Source: Bacteroidaceae bacterium
GTDB taxonomy: Bacteria > Bacteroidota > Bacteroidia > Bacteroidales > Bacteroidaceae
Length of the DNA: 64,000 nt
Direction of reading: 5' to 3'
NCBI GenBank assembly: GCA_017555875.1
Contig: JAFZFN010000008.1
Coordinates: forward strand, 1 to 64,000
The notes under the pieces are model-generated. The model had not been told where the DNA came from and searched no databases. It saw only the letters and a list, made by a program, of their open reading frames with translations. Within the stretch, counting starts at the first letter, position 1; each line of letters opens with the position of its first letter. Position numbers and translations under genes: made by a program. Of this stretch, positions 25,348 to 34,698 are shown one piece after another.

Positions 25348-26274
25348 ATGAATATCCAACAGCTAGAGTATATCGTGGCGCTCGACAAGCATCGTCATTT
25401 CCTGCGAGCAGCCGAGTCGTGTGGCGTGAGCCAACCTACGCTGAGTGCATTGGTGCAGAAACTGGAGGAGGAGCTCGACCTCACCCTCTTTGACCGCAAG
25501 AGCCACCCCATATGTCCCACCGATAGCGGACGAGCAGTCATCGACCAAGCACGTATCATACTGTACCACATCGCTCAGCTCAGGGAGATGACTCGGTCGG
25601 AGAAGGATCTGGCGAGCGGCGTGGTGCGCGTCGGGGTCATCCCCACGGTGGCTCCCTACGTGCTGCCCCGACTCTTCAAGCAGATGCAGCAGGACTCGCC
25701 ACAGGTCGAGCTGAAGGCCTATGAGCTACGCACGGCAGTCATCATCGAGCAATTGCGCAAGGCGGAGCTCGACATGGCCATACTGGCCACGCCGCTGGAG
25801 CAGCCTGACTTCCTCGAAATCCCGCTCTACTATGAGAAGTTCGCCGCTTATGTATCGCCCGAAGAGGAGCTATACAAGAAGGATGAGATAGCCGCTTGCG
25901 ATATGCCTACCGAGCACCTGTGGGTGCTCAAGGAGGGGCACTGCATGAGAAACCAGGTGTTTAACTTCTGCCAAACCAAGTCGGCCTACTCCACCTCCTA
26001 CGAGGCAGGAAGCATCGACACGCTCATAAAGATCGTGGACGAGAACGGAGGCTACACCGTCATCCCCGAACTACACCTGCCCCTGCTGCACGATGGACAG
26101 CAGAAACACGTAAGACAACTTGCGGCACCTACCCCTGTGCGTGAGATCTCGCTTGTCATCCGCCAGGACTATGTGCGCGAACGCCTCGTCAACGCGGTGG
26201 CCGATGCCGTCAAGGCTATCATCCCCGATGAGATGCTCGATACACGACTCAAGAAATTTGCGATAAGACTGTAA
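25348..26274 (+). CDS. oxyR: Hydrogen-peroxide sensor and LysR-type regulator OxyR
   Basis: A 308-residue LysR-type activator. The winged helix-turn-helix is at about residues 1-60 (LRAAESCGVSQPTLS), and the periplasmic-binding-like sensor domain spans about 90-300. The two redox cysteines fall in EGHCMRNQVFNFC at residues 199 and 208, the same spacing and even the same numbering as E. coli OxyR. On peroxide they form a disulfide and switch on defence genes. It is divergent from rubrerythrin and followed by thioredoxin, which could re-reduce it. Confidence 0.95.
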   Translation: MNIQQLEYIVALDKHRHFLRAAESCGVSQPTLSALVQKLEEELDLTLFDRKSHPICPTDSGRAVIDQARIILYHIAQLREMTRSEKDLASGVVRVGVIPTVAPYVLPRLFKQMQQDSPQVELKAYELRTAVIIEQLRKAELDMAILATPLEQPDFLEIPLYYEKFAAYVSPEEELYKKDEIAACDMPTEHLWVLKEGHCMRNQVFNFCQTKSAYSTSYEAGSIDTLIKIVDENGGYTVIPELHLPLLHDGQQKHVRQLAAPTPVREISLVIRQDYVRERLVNAVADAVKAIIPDEMLDTRLKKFAIRL

Positions 26275-26349
26275 GGGGCTTCGACGAAGAGAACAAACCG
26301 ATAGGGTCGGACGTTACCATACTATATCTTAAATAAAATAGATAATAGT

Positions 26350-26733
26350 ATGAACGTCATCAATCTCACCGAGAACGAATTTCTCCTCCACGTAGCCGAC
26401 TACCGCGCCCCTCACGCCGCATGGAGCTACTTTGGCAACCGTCCCGCCATCGTCGACTTCTATGCCGGGTGGTGCGGCCCTTGCCGAGTCCTCGCACCCA
26501 TACTCGAGGAGCTGGCCGAGGTATATAAAGACCAGATCATCGTGTATAAGGTCGACGTGGAGCGATGCGAAGCCCTGGCTTCAGCCTACGACATACGGGC
26601 CATACCGACCACCCTATTCATCCCCATGAAGGGACAACCGACCAAGATGGTGGGCGCCATCTCGAAACGCGAATTGGAACGACAGATACATGAGGTGCTG
26701 CTCAAGGACCAACTGCACCATGCCGAGGTGTGA
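26350..26733 (+). CDS. trxA: Thioredoxin
   Basis: A 127-residue thioredoxin fold with the active-site WCGPC at residues 41-45 and the cis-Pro loop at IPTT. It has an N-terminal extension of roughly 25 residues compared with the minimal protein, without an obvious signal peptide, so it is cytoplasmic. It reduces protein disulfides. It follows oxyR by 75 bp on the same strand, which fits a peroxide-response role such as resetting OxyR or feeding peroxidases. I see no strong promoter in the gap. Confidence 0.93.
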   Translation: MNVINLTENEFLLHVADYRAPHAAWSYFGNRPAIVDFYAGWCGPCRVLAPILEELAEVYKDQIIVYKVDVERCEALASAYDIRAIPTTLFIPMKGQPTKMVGAISKRELERQIHEVLLKDQLHHAEV

Positions 26734-26782
26734 GACAAATAGGACACCAACCATATTATCTCCAACATTTTTCCCACTCAGA

Positions 26783-26814
26783 TTTCTCTATTTGACAAAT
26801 TATATGTAGCTTTG
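26783..26814 (+). promoter_or_regulatory. Promoter of the DUF4369-like lipoprotein gene
   Basis: TTTC at 26783-26786, a 20-nt spacer, TAGCTTTG at 26807-26814. One mismatch in the upstream box. It covers an in-frame upstream start at 26812, supporting the ATG at 26836. Confidence 0.65.
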
Positions 26815-26835
26815 CTCAATAAAGCACATATAATT

Positions 26836-27987
26836 ATGAAGAGACTGAAAAACCTATTTATCCTCACCGCCCTGCTGGGCGCAGTGAGCTGTACACAATC
26901 ACCCCTGGCAACAATCGAGGGACACATCACCGAGGCCGCCGGCAAGACCCTCTACCTCGACAACATAGGCGTGGAGCGCACCATCGTGGTGGACTCAGCA
27001 CGACTGGATGAGGACGGAGCGTTCCGCTTCCGCGTGGCCAAGCCCGAATGCTTCGACTTCTATCGACTGCGCATAGGACGAGAGATACTGTACCTCTCCG
27101 TAGACTCTACAGAGACGCAGAGAGTGACTGCCGAGCTGCCATCCATGAGCACAGCGTATGAGGTCGAGGGATCGGAAGACAACCTCATGCTCAAAGCCCT
27201 AGTGGGCAAGCAACGCGAGCTGCAGGCCGACGTACAACAGGTAATGGCTCAAGCGAGCACCGCAAAGGCTGCTCAGGAGAGCGTAGACGCCCTAGTGATG
27301 AACTACAAGAAAGAGGTGCGCATGGAGTACATATACCCCGACCCGGGCAAGCCTTATGCCTACTTCGCACTGTTCCAACGACTAGGAGGGCAGTTCATCT
27401 TTGACCCTACAATGACACGCGACGACATCCGCTGCTTCGCTGCCGTGGCCACCAACCTCGACCTCTTCTACCCCGAGGCCGAACGCACCAAGAACCTCAA
27501 GAGCATCGCACTGAAGGGTATGCGCAACACACGCCCAGCACAGCCTGTCGACTACAGCGAACTCGAAGGCAAGATCACCGAGACGGCCATCATCGACATC
27601 GAGCTGCCCGACATCGACGGAGCCACACGCCGACTCACCGACCTCAAGGGAAAGGTGGTGATGCTCGACTTCAACGTCTATGCACACCCACAGTCACCAG
27701 CACGCGTGCTCGTGCTGCGCGACCTATATGATAAGTATGCCACACGCGGACTCGAGATCTACCAGGTGTCGCTCGACGAAGACGAACACTTCTGGAAGAC
27801 GGCCGTGGAGAACATCCCTTGGGTGTGTGTGCGCAGCAATGACGGCGCCTTCTCCAAAGAGGCAAACCTCTATGGGGTAAGCGAGCTGCCGACCTACTTC
27901 CTCATCAATCGCGCTGGCGAACTCGTGATGCGCGACACCATGGTAGAAGACCTCGAGCAAGAGCTCGAGCGATTGCTGGGGAAGTAG
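26836..27987 (+). CDS. DUF4369/thioredoxin-fold lipoprotein lacking the CxxC motif
   Basis: A 383-residue lipoprotein. The signal peptide ends in LGAVSC, so Cys20 would be lipidated. An N-terminal DUF4369-like beta domain (about 25-130) and a helical linker precede an AhpC/TlpA-like thioredoxin domain (about 245-383). Where TlpA proteins have WCxxC, this reads VYAHPQSP, so the redox cysteines are gone and it is probably a binding or chaperone-like protein. It follows thioredoxin by 102 bp with its own promoter. ATG 26836 was chosen because it begins the signal peptide. Confidence 0.8.
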   Translation: MKRLKNLFILTALLGAVSCTQSPLATIEGHITEAAGKTLYLDNIGVERTIVVDSARLDEDGAFRFRVAKPECFDFYRLRIGREILYLSVDSTETQRVTAELPSMSTAYEVEGSEDNLMLKALVGKQRELQADVQQVMAQASTAKAAQESVDALVMNYKKEVRMEYIYPDPGKPYAYFALFQRLGGQFIFDPTMTRDDIRCFAAVATNLDLFYPEAERTKNLKSIALKGMRNTRPAQPVDYSELEGKITETAIIDIELPDIDGATRRLTDLKGKVVMLDFNVYAHPQSPARVLVLRDLYDKYATRGLEIYQVSLDEDEHFWKTAVENIPWVCVRSNDGAFSKEANLYGVSELPTYFLINRAGELVMRDTMVEDLEQELERLLGK

Positions 27988-28045
27988 GGACCCAAAAGAA
28001 AAATCGCGGCAAGGTTGATTTCATCACATTAAAATAAATAGAGCT

Positions 28046-30214
28046 ATGGCAAAGTCTGCAGGAAAGAAAAACAAGCGCATGACCAAGCGCGCCATGTTCG
28101 ATGCCCTCATCGAATTGTTCCAACAACAAGGAGACCGCACCCTCACCTATGCCCGCATATGGAAGGAGCTGCGCCTCACCACCTATCCGCAGAAGATGCT
28201 CTGTGGAGACGTGATAGGGGACATGCTCTTCGATGGATGCCTCGTGGAGACCAAGACCGGACACTTCCGACTCAACTTCGAGCAGCGCGAACTCGTGGGT
28301 ACCATACAGCGCAGCAGCAGTGGACGCATACTGTTTGCCCCAGAGGAGGGCGACGAGGCGGTGTACATCGCCGAGCGCAACTCGATGCATGCCCTGCATG
28401 GCGACCGCGTACGAGTGAGCCTCTTCGCCCAACGCCGTGGACGCAGCCTCCCCGAAGGCGAGGTGGTAGAGATTCTCGAGCGAGCCAATGACACCTTCGT
28501 GGGCATCCTCAAGGTGGAGAAGAACTATGCCTTCCTACTCACCGAGAGCCGTACGCTAAGCAATGACATCTTCATCCCCCGCGACAAGCTCAAGGGAGGC
28601 AAGAGCGGCGACAAGGCTGTAGTGAAGATTGCCGAGTGGCCCGAAAGCGCACGCAACCCCATAGGACACGTGGTGGACATCCTGGGCCGTGCAGGCAATA
28701 ACGACACAGAGATGCACGCCATCCTTGCCGAGTTTGGCCTACCCTATAAGTATCCCCTCGCTGTGGAGAACGCAGCAAACCATATCAGCGACGTCATCTC
28801 CGAAGAGGAGATAGCACGCCGTATCGACATGCGCGATGTGCTCACCTGCACCATCGACCCACACGATGCCAAGGACTTTGACGACGCCCTCTCCATACGC
28901 CCCATCGGCAAGAACCTCTGGGAGGTGGGCGTACACATTGCCGACGTCACCCACTACGTGAGTGAGAATGGCATCATCGACAAGGAGGCACAGCACCGCG
29001 CCACATCGGTATACCTCGTGGACCGCACCATACCGATGCTCCCCGAACGACTGTGCAACTACATCTGCTCGCTCCGACCCGATGAGGACAAACTCGCCTA
29101 CTCGGTACTCTTCCACATCGACGACAAGGGTCGAGTGAAATATCATCAGATAGCTCATACCATCATACGTAGCAACCGACGCTACGCCTACGAGGAGGTG
29201 CAGGCCATCATCGAACGTCAGCAACGCGGGACTAAAGAAATTTTGCCCGGTGACGAATACACAACTGAGCTGATGCTCCTCAACGGCTTTGCCCAGCAGA
29301 TGCGGGCCGCAAGGTTCGCTGCGGGTGCCATCAACTTTGACCGCGTAGAGGTGCGCTTCGACATCGACGAGAAGGGACATCCCGTGAGCGTACATCTCAA
29401 GGAGTCGAAGGAGGCACACCAGCTCATCGAGGAATTTATGCTCCTGGCCAATCGTACCGTGGCCGAGACCATCGGCAAGGTGCCCGCCAAGAAGGCCAAG
29501 GTGTTTCCCTATCGCATACATGACATCCCCGACCCCGAGAAGCTCGAGAGTCTGGCACGCCTCGCCCTACCCTTCGGGCACAAGGTGCGCACCACGGGCG
29601 ACAAGATCGACATATCCAAGTCATTCAATCATCTGCTGGCAGAGGTCAAGGGCAAACGTGAGCAGCACCTCATCGAGACCGTCTCGCTGAGAGCCATGCA
29701 GAAGGCACGCTACAGCACCGACAACATCGGGCACTATGGCTTGGCCATGGACTACTACACCCACTTCACCTCTCCCATCCGACGCTACCCCGACATGATG
29801 GTACACCGACTGCTCTCACGCTACCTCGACGGAGGTCGCTCGGGCACCAAGAGCAAGTACGAGGCCCTGTGTGAGCACTCATCACAGATGGAGCAGCTGG
29901 CCGCCTCGGCCGAGCGTGCCAGCATCAAATACAAGCAGGTGGAGTACATGGCCGACCGCATGGGCATCACCTATGACGCCATCATCACTGGAGTCACTGA
30001 GTGGGGACTCTATGCAGAGATTATCGACAACAAGTGCGAGGGCCTCATCCCCATGCGCGACCTCGACGACGACTACTACGTACTCGATGAGCGCAACTAC
30101 CGCCTCATAGGCCGACGCACCCACAAGTGCTATGCCCTAGGCGACACCGTCAAGATACAGGTGGCACACTGTAATCTGGAGAAGAAGCAGCTCGACTTCG
30201 CATTAGTAGAGTAA
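28046..30214 (+). CDS. rnr: Ribonuclease R
   Basis: A 722-residue 3'-5' hydrolytic exoribonuclease of the RNB family. N-terminal helix-turn-helix and cold-shock domains (about 1-230) precede the RNB catalytic domain with DPHDAKDFDDALS (about residues 270-282), whose Asp residues bind Mg. A C-terminal S1 domain (about 635-720) follows. It degrades structured RNA and works in rRNA quality control. It begins 58 bp after the lipoprotein gene and ends at a bidirectional terminator. Confidence 0.95.
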   Translation: MAKSAGKKNKRMTKRAMFDALIELFQQQGDRTLTYARIWKELRLTTYPQKMLCGDVIGDMLFDGCLVETKTGHFRLNFEQRELVGTIQRSSSGRILFAPEEGDEAVYIAERNSMHALHGDRVRVSLFAQRRGRSLPEGEVVEILERANDTFVGILKVEKNYAFLLTESRTLSNDIFIPRDKLKGGKSGDKAVVKIAEWPESARNPIGHVVDILGRAGNNDTEMHAILAEFGLPYKYPLAVENAANHISDVISEEEIARRIDMRDVLTCTIDPHDAKDFDDALSIRPIGKNLWEVGVHIADVTHYVSENGIIDKEAQHRATSVYLVDRTIPMLPERLCNYICSLRPDEDKLAYSVLFHIDDKGRVKYHQIAHTIIRSNRRYAYEEVQAIIERQQRGTKEILPGDEYTTELMLLNGFAQQMRAARFAAGAINFDRVEVRFDIDEKGHPVSVHLKESKEAHQLIEEFMLLANRTVAETIGKVPAKKAKVFPYRIHDIPDPEKLESLARLALPFGHKVRTTGDKIDISKSFNHLLAEVKGKREQHLIETVSLRAMQKARYSTDNIGHYGLAMDYYTHFTSPIRRYPDMMVHRLLSRYLDGGRSGTKSKYEALCEHSSQMEQLAASAERASIKYKQVEYMADRMGITYDAIITGVTEWGLYAEIIDNKCEGLIPMRDLDDDYYVLDERNYRLIGRRTHKCYALGDTVKIQVAHCNLEKKQLDFALVE

Positions 30215-30223
30215 AGCCACAGA

Positions 30224-30275
30224 GCCCCTCCCGAGACCTTAAAGACCTTAAAAGACTTTAAAGACCCTAAAAACC
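30224..30275. repeat. Short tandem repeat of gaccttaaa-like words
   Basis: Four imperfect copies of a 10-bp word (GACCTTAAA, GACCTTAAAA, GACTTTAAA, GACCCTAAA) lie just after the rnr stop and before the terminator. Non-coding. Confidence 0.6.
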
Positions 30276-30276
30276 A

Positions 30277-30306
30277 TGAGGGCGCATCCAACCAGATGCG
30301 CCCTCA
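30277..30306. terminator. Bidirectional terminator between rnr and pepC
   Basis: TGAGGGCGCAT (30277-30287) pairs with ATGCGCCCTCA (30296-30306), an 11-bp perfect stem with an 8-nt loop. The minus-strand side runs into GGTTTTTAG. It separates convergent genes. Confidence 0.8.
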
Positions 30307-30334
30307 TATTCTCTATTCACGTCTGCGTAAGGCG

Positions 30335-31723
30335 TTACTCCTCGCCTGCAAACATGGGGTCCCAGCAGGGAAGCAAGATGGGCTTCTGCTGAGCAGCCTT
30401 GAGCACCTCGGGAGTGGCGTACTTCTTATTCACCACGAGGCGGAACATGTACTCATCGAACCACTCGTCTGTCATGATGAGATGACCATGGTGACCCGAA
30501 GCGGCACCCCAGCTATTCTCCACCTTCCACATCGTGGGCTTGCCCTCACCATCAACAGCTACGGCCATCATGGTCATAGCGTGCGAAGAGCCACTATCGA
30601 AGACGCGAATGCGCTGTGCCTTATCCATACCGAACTCAATGCCCAGGAGCGATTCGTAGTCGTAGTTGTCCATGTCGAGCAGGCCGCGCTTGCTGTCGAG
30701 TTCCTTGCCCACGTCGCAAGAGAAGTACATCATCGTAGAATCCTTGATGGAGGCTATGGCCATCTGCTTGATCTCATCGAGCGGGAGATTGAGATAGAGC
30801 CAGTTGTGTCCGTCGTAGGTGTGGCGGTCATACTGAATCTCATAGGTCTTCCAGTACTCGCGGGTGGGGTCGTTCATGAGCATGATATAATCGTTCTGAT
30901 AGTCTTCGCCCACAAACTCGGCATAGAACGACTGCGGGGTATACTCCTTGGGTTCCCACATGTATCTGCCCTGTGCATCCTTGGGCGCCCACTTGAAGGT
31001 GGTGACAGGTTCGCCAAAGCCGAGCACGAGGATGCGATACACCTCGCTCAGCATGTCGCTCTTCAATGCCTCGAGTTCCTTCTTCTTCGCGCCTGCAGCC
31101 ACCTTGTCACGCAGGATGAGTCCATCCTCACGCAGCTTGCGAGCGATGAGGGAGGTGAAGCGCGAGGTGTTGTTGCTGGCATAGGTCTCGGGCATCACAC
31201 CAGCGGGCACAATGCCATACTTGGCTACGAGGTCGGCCACACCAGTAAAGGTGCCACCATCGCTCAGAGGATGCTTGAATAGCCACTCTACAGTTTTGTC
31301 TTCCATGGGCTTGTCACCGGTGTCGATGACTGCTTGGAGGAAGAGGTTTGATTTCTCCAACTGGTCATAGAAGAAGTTGTACACGTGAGAGAAGGTCAGC
31401 CCAGGCAGGTTGTGCTCGTTGATTACCTTGCTGCGCATCACGTTGAGCCCTGTAAAGAGCCAGCAGCGACCTGAGGACTTCTGGTCGGTAATGCCACGCG
31501 AAGGCACGCTGTAAGTGAAATAGGTGTCCATCTCCGTTTGGTTGGCTTGGTTTACTGCGAGTGCACGCACGTCGTTTGCAGCCATGGCATTGTGTATGGC
31601 ACGGTCGGTGGCGGTAAGCGCATTGTCGGTCTTAAACTTCTCCAACATCTGTGGAGTGATGCTTTGTGCTGCAGCGCAGAGGCTCATGGCCGAGAGAGCT
31701 GCAAGGAACAGTGTTTTCTTCAT
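30335..31723 (-). CDS. pepC: Aminopeptidase C (C1B, bleomycin-hydrolase family), exported
   Basis: A 462-residue papain-fold peptidase. A signal peptide (about 1-20, CAAAQ) means it acts outside the cytoplasm, unlike Firmicute PepC. The active-site Gln81 and Cys87 lie in QKSSGRCWLF, the His in SSHAMTMM, and the Asn in VENSWG. It cleaves N-terminal residues from peptides and would feed amino acids from dietary or host protein. It stands alone, with a terminator downstream. Confidence 0.9.
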   Translation of the reverse strand: MKKTLFLAALSAMSLCAAAQSITPQMLEKFKTDNALTATDRAIHNAMAANDVRALAVNQANQTEMDTYFTYSVPSRGITDQKSSGRCWLFTGLNVMRSKVINEHNLPGLTFSHVYNFFYDQLEKSNLFLQAVIDTGDKPMEDKTVEWLFKHPLSDGGTFTGVADLVAKYGIVPAGVMPETYASNNTSRFTSLIARKLREDGLILRDKVAAGAKKKELEALKSDMLSEVYRILVLGFGEPVTTFKWAPKDAQGRYMWEPKEYTPQSFYAEFVGEDYQNDYIMLMNDPTREYWKTYEIQYDRHTYDGHNWLYLNLPLDEIKQMAIASIKDSTMMYFSCDVGKELDSKRGLLDMDNYDYESLLGIEFGMDKAQRIRVFDSGSSHAMTMMAVAVDGEGKPTMWKVENSWGAASGHHGHLIMTDEWFDEYMFRLVVNKKYATPEVLKAAQQKPILLPCWDPMFAGEE

Positions 31724-31760
31724 TGTGCTTATTGTTTGTTTAGAGTGATGAATCTTTTCT

Positions 31761-32177
31761 TTATGCCTCTCTCATCGCCAAGGCTCGGTTCTCGGCCGCC
31801 TCCATAATCTCACGCTCGCCAGGACCCTTGTCATTGATGCCACAGAGATGAAGTATGCCGTGAATGATGGTGCGATGCAACTCCTCATCATATTCGGTGC
31901 CGAACTGCTCGCTATTGGTCTTTACCGTGTCGAGACTGATGAAGAGATCGCCGCTGATGGTGTCTTCCTCGGTGTAGTCAAAGGTGATGATATCGGTGTA
32001 GTAGTCGTGTTGCAGATACTCACGATTGACCTCGAGAATGCGTTCATCATTGCAGAAGATGTAGTTCACATCACCCACCTTCTTATCATAGGTAGCAGCC
32101 ACGGCGCGTATCCATGCCGTGGTGGGGCGTTTCTTGATGTTGGGCATCCGAGTGCCGTCTGTCTGATAGGTAATCAT
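31761..32177 (-). CDS. ybeY: Endoribonuclease YbeY (rRNA maturation factor)
   Basis: A 138-residue single-strand RNase needed for 16S rRNA 3' maturation and ribosome quality control. The zinc motif appears as HGILHLCGINDKG; the third ligand, usually His in GxDH, is at a position read as Asn-Asp here, as in other Bacteroidetes sequences I recall. Length is standard. It lies 37 bp after pepC in the same direction of the strand but reads before it, downstream of spmAB by 42 bp. Confidence 0.88.
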   Translation of the reverse strand: MITYQTDGTRMPNIKKRPTTAWIRAVAATYDKKVGDVNYIFCNDERILEVNREYLQHDYYTDIITFDYTEEDTISGDLFISLDTVKTNSEQFGTEYDEELHRTIIHGILHLCGINDKGPGEREIMEAAENRALAMREA

Positions 32178-32219
32178 GGCTATTATTGTTTTATGAATTG
32201 TATATATAAATACTATGAT

Positions 32220-33452
32220 TTATCCGAAGAATAGATAACAGATGAAGATGGCCGAAATGATGCCTGCAAGGTCGGCAAGGAGGCCACAGGTGACAGCGTG
32301 CCGAGTCTTGCGGATGCCTACACTGCCAAAGTACACAGCAAGGATGTAGAAGGTGGTGTCGGTAGCCCCTTGGAAGAGACAAGACAGACGCCCCACAAAG
32401 GAGTCGGCCCCATAGGTGGTCATGGCATCGACCATAAGGCCACGTGCTCCGCTACCGCTGAGAGGCTTCATCAGTGCGGTAGGCAGAGCACCCACAAACT
32501 CGGTGTCACCACCCACGAGGGCTACAAGCCAAGCGATGCCATCGATGAGAAAATCCATGGCTCCCGAGGCACGGAACACACCAATGGCCACGAGGATGGC
32601 TACGAGATAGGGGATGATGCGCACTGCAGTTTGGAATCCCTCCTTGGCGCCTTCGATAAAGGTGTCGTAGACATTAATCTTCTTGCGCAGGCCAGCGATA
32701 ATGAAGCAGGCGATGATAGTACAGAGAAACACGTTGGCAAAGGTCGATGACACCACATCCATCTGCTCACGAGGCATGGCGCTGAAGCCCCAGATGATGA
32801 GCGCCACCAAGGTGCAGAGAGCACCGAGGAAGAGCAGCAGGGTACGATTGAACAGATTGATGCGCTGATACAAGCAAGTAACAATGAGCCCCACCACGGT
32901 AGAGAAGAAGGTAGCAAGGAGGATGGGAACAAACACATCGGTCGGTTGAGCCGCTCCCAGCTGGGCACGGTAGACCATAACGCTGATGGGAACGAGCGTG
33001 AGACCCGAGGTGTTGAGCACGAGGAACATGATCATCGGGTTGGTAGCGGTATCCTTCTTCTCATTCAACTCTTGCAGCTGCTCCATAGCTTTGAGCCCCA
33101 TAGGGGTGGCAGCATTGTCCAAACCAAGCATATTGGCCGCAAAGTTCATAAAGATGGTGCCCGTCACGGGATGACCCTTGGGGATATCGGGGAATATCTT
33201 GGAGAACACGGGAGCGAGCCAGCGCGCCACGACGTTGACGACCCCACCCTTCTCACCGATGCGCATGATGCCAAGCCACAAGGAGAGCACGCCCGTGAGA
33301 CCCAACGAAATCTCAAAGGCCGAACGAGCCGAAGAGAAGGTGGAGTTCATGATGGCGGGAAACACCTCCACGTCGCCCAAGAAGATGAGGCGCACGAGGG
33401 CTACTGCAAAGGCGACGAGGAAAAAGGCTATCCAGATATAGTTGAGTACCAT
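32220..33452 (-). CDS. SpmA-SpmB fusion, nucleoside-recognition-domain membrane protein
   Basis: A 410-residue integral membrane protein with about eight to ten hydrophobic segments. Two halves each resemble the Gate/nucleoside-recognition domain: the first (about 1-190) like spore maturation protein SpmA, the second (about 215-410) like SpmB. Bacteroidetes often carry them fused although they do not sporulate. Transport of a small metabolite is inferred from the domain; the substrate is unknown. It lies 42 bp upstream of ybeY and 49 bp after the thioredoxin-fold lipoprotein. Confidence 0.85.
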   Translation of the reverse strand: MVLNYIWIAFFLVAFAVALVRLIFLGDVEVFPAIMNSTFSSARSAFEISLGLTGVLSLWLGIMRIGEKGGVVNVVARWLAPVFSKIFPDIPKGHPVTGTIFMNFAANMLGLDNAATPMGLKAMEQLQELNEKKDTATNPMIMFLVLNTSGLTLVPISVMVYRAQLGAAQPTDVFVPILLATFFSTVVGLIVTCLYQRINLFNRTLLLFLGALCTLVALIIWGFSAMPREQMDVVSSTFANVFLCTIIACFIIAGLRKKINVYDTFIEGAKEGFQTAVRIIPYLVAILVAIGVFRASGAMDFLIDGIAWLVALVGGDTEFVGALPTALMKPLSGSGARGLMVDAMTTYGADSFVGRLSCLFQGATDTTFYILAVYFGSVGIRKTRHAVTCGLLADLAGIISAIFICYLFFG

Positions 33453-33501
33453 GAGCGTAGATGAAGTTTAGTGATGCGTCAATATGGACTACGATGAGAG
33501 G

Positions 33502-34644
33502 CTACTTCTTGATGGAACGGATAGTGGCCGGACTCTTCTTCACTTGCTTGCTAGCGTCAGAAGATGACTTCTCTGTAAGCTCTACCACCTTCTTTTCCAA
33601 TGCCTCTCCATGGAGGTCCATAGCTTGTATGCGGCGCGAGGGGTCGAGCAACACATTGGTGGGCAGATGGGTTATCTGCAGACGCTGCACGATGCCCGTC
33701 TCCCATCCATCATAGTCGCATGCCTGGCGCCACGTGACAGAGTCTTCGGCTATAGCCTGCAACCAAGCAGTGCGGTCAGTATCAAGCGACACACTGAGGA
33801 TATTGAAGTTAGGACTTTCGTACTTGTCCCAAATAGGTATGAGTTCGCGCTGACGCTGCCGGCTCTCTGCATCCCATGATGCCCAAAAGGTGATGAACAA
33901 GTAAGCATCTTTGTACTCCGACGTGGTAACGTGCTTGCCCTCACTGTCAATCACACTATAGCTATTCACCATGTTAACCTTACGCAATGGTTTGTAGGTA
34001 TTGAGCATGCTCTGCAATTGCTTGATGTAGTTATTGTCTTGCAGATTACCGCTCATCGAGCCTATGAGTGTCTTTATCTTGGTAACATCGAGAGTGGGCT
34101 GATGCACAAAGTACTCTCGCAAGAGATGTATGCTGACCTCTGAATAGGGATTAGCACGGATGAACGAGTCTGCCAATGCCGTGATTCTACTCTTGTCGCT
34201 CAGTCTCGCTTCCAGCCCATAAAACTCTTGCAATAGAGCATCTTGCTGGCTACCTACTATGTGTAAACACCCTGCGGATGCCGTGTCGCCATAGATTGTC
34301 GACTCCAGCCCCTTGTCGGCAAACACAAGTTCACGATGCTTGTTGGGGAAAAGAATCCACAGGGGAGTCACCGTGTCGACAGTGGCCGTATAATTAAAAG
34401 CGCCATCAACAGCTACCACCGTGTCAATATGTTCATATAGAGCATCGGCTCCATATATGTACAGCGTATCGTGCGCAAGGCTACGCACGTTGCCCTCAAG
34501 CATAAAGAGATTTGCTTTGTCCTTGCACGAACAAAGACAAAGCAAAACGGACCACAAACAGAGAATCCCCCCCCTACCTCTCTCTCCATGGAGGGGAGTA
34601 AAAGACGTGAGTACTCTTCTCTTAATATGCTCAAACGTGGTCAT
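33502..34644 (-). CDS. Thioredoxin-fold lipoprotein without CxxC, with a repeat-derived N-terminus
   Basis: A 380-residue protein. A lipobox LCSC puts the lipidated Cys at residue 40, so the n-region is unusually long. Residues 1-30 are encoded by a palindromic repeat element at 34563-34697 that contains the ATG itself. After it comes a DUF4369-like domain (about 45-140), helices, and an AhpC/TlpA-type thioredoxin domain (about 225-365) with WASWDAES where WCxxC is expected. Thiol redox activity is thus unlikely. It ends in a Lys/Ser-rich tail. The typA stop is 54 bp upstream, so co-transcription is possible. Confidence 0.75.
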   Translation of the reverse strand: MTTFEHIKRRVLTSFTPLHGERGRGGILCLWSVLLCLCSCKDKANLFMLEGNVRSLAHDTLYIYGADALYEHIDTVVAVDGAFNYTATVDTVTPLWILFPNKHRELVFADKGLESTIYGDTASAGCLHIVGSQQDALLQEFYGLEARLSDKSRITALADSFIRANPYSEVSIHLLREYFVHQPTLDVTKIKTLIGSMSGNLQDNNYIKQLQSMLNTYKPLRKVNMVNSYSVIDSEGKHVTTSEYKDAYLFITFWASWDAESRQRQRELIPIWDKYESPNFNILSVSLDTDRTAWLQAIAEDSVTWRQACDYDGWETGIVQRLQITHLPTNVLLDPSRRIQAMDLHGEALEKKVVELTEKSSSDASKQVKKSPATIRSIKK

Positions 34645-34697
34645 ACACTAACATTCTACTACTCCCCTCCCTCAAGGGAGGGCTGGGGGTGGGTATC
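34563..34697. repeat. Palindromic element with 34-bp C/G-rich inverted arms
   Basis: The arm at about 34566-34600 (ending CATGGAGGGGAGTA) is the imperfect reverse complement of 34662-34695 (starting TACTCCCCTCCCTCAAG). The core between them is about 60 bp. It ends 1 bp short of the typA stop codon and contains the ATG (34644) and first 30 codons or so of the lipoprotein gene. The TCCCTC..GAGGGA..GGGGTGGG word is a common type of Bacteroidetes intergenic repeat, from memory. Confidence 0.75.
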
Positions 34698-34698
34698 T

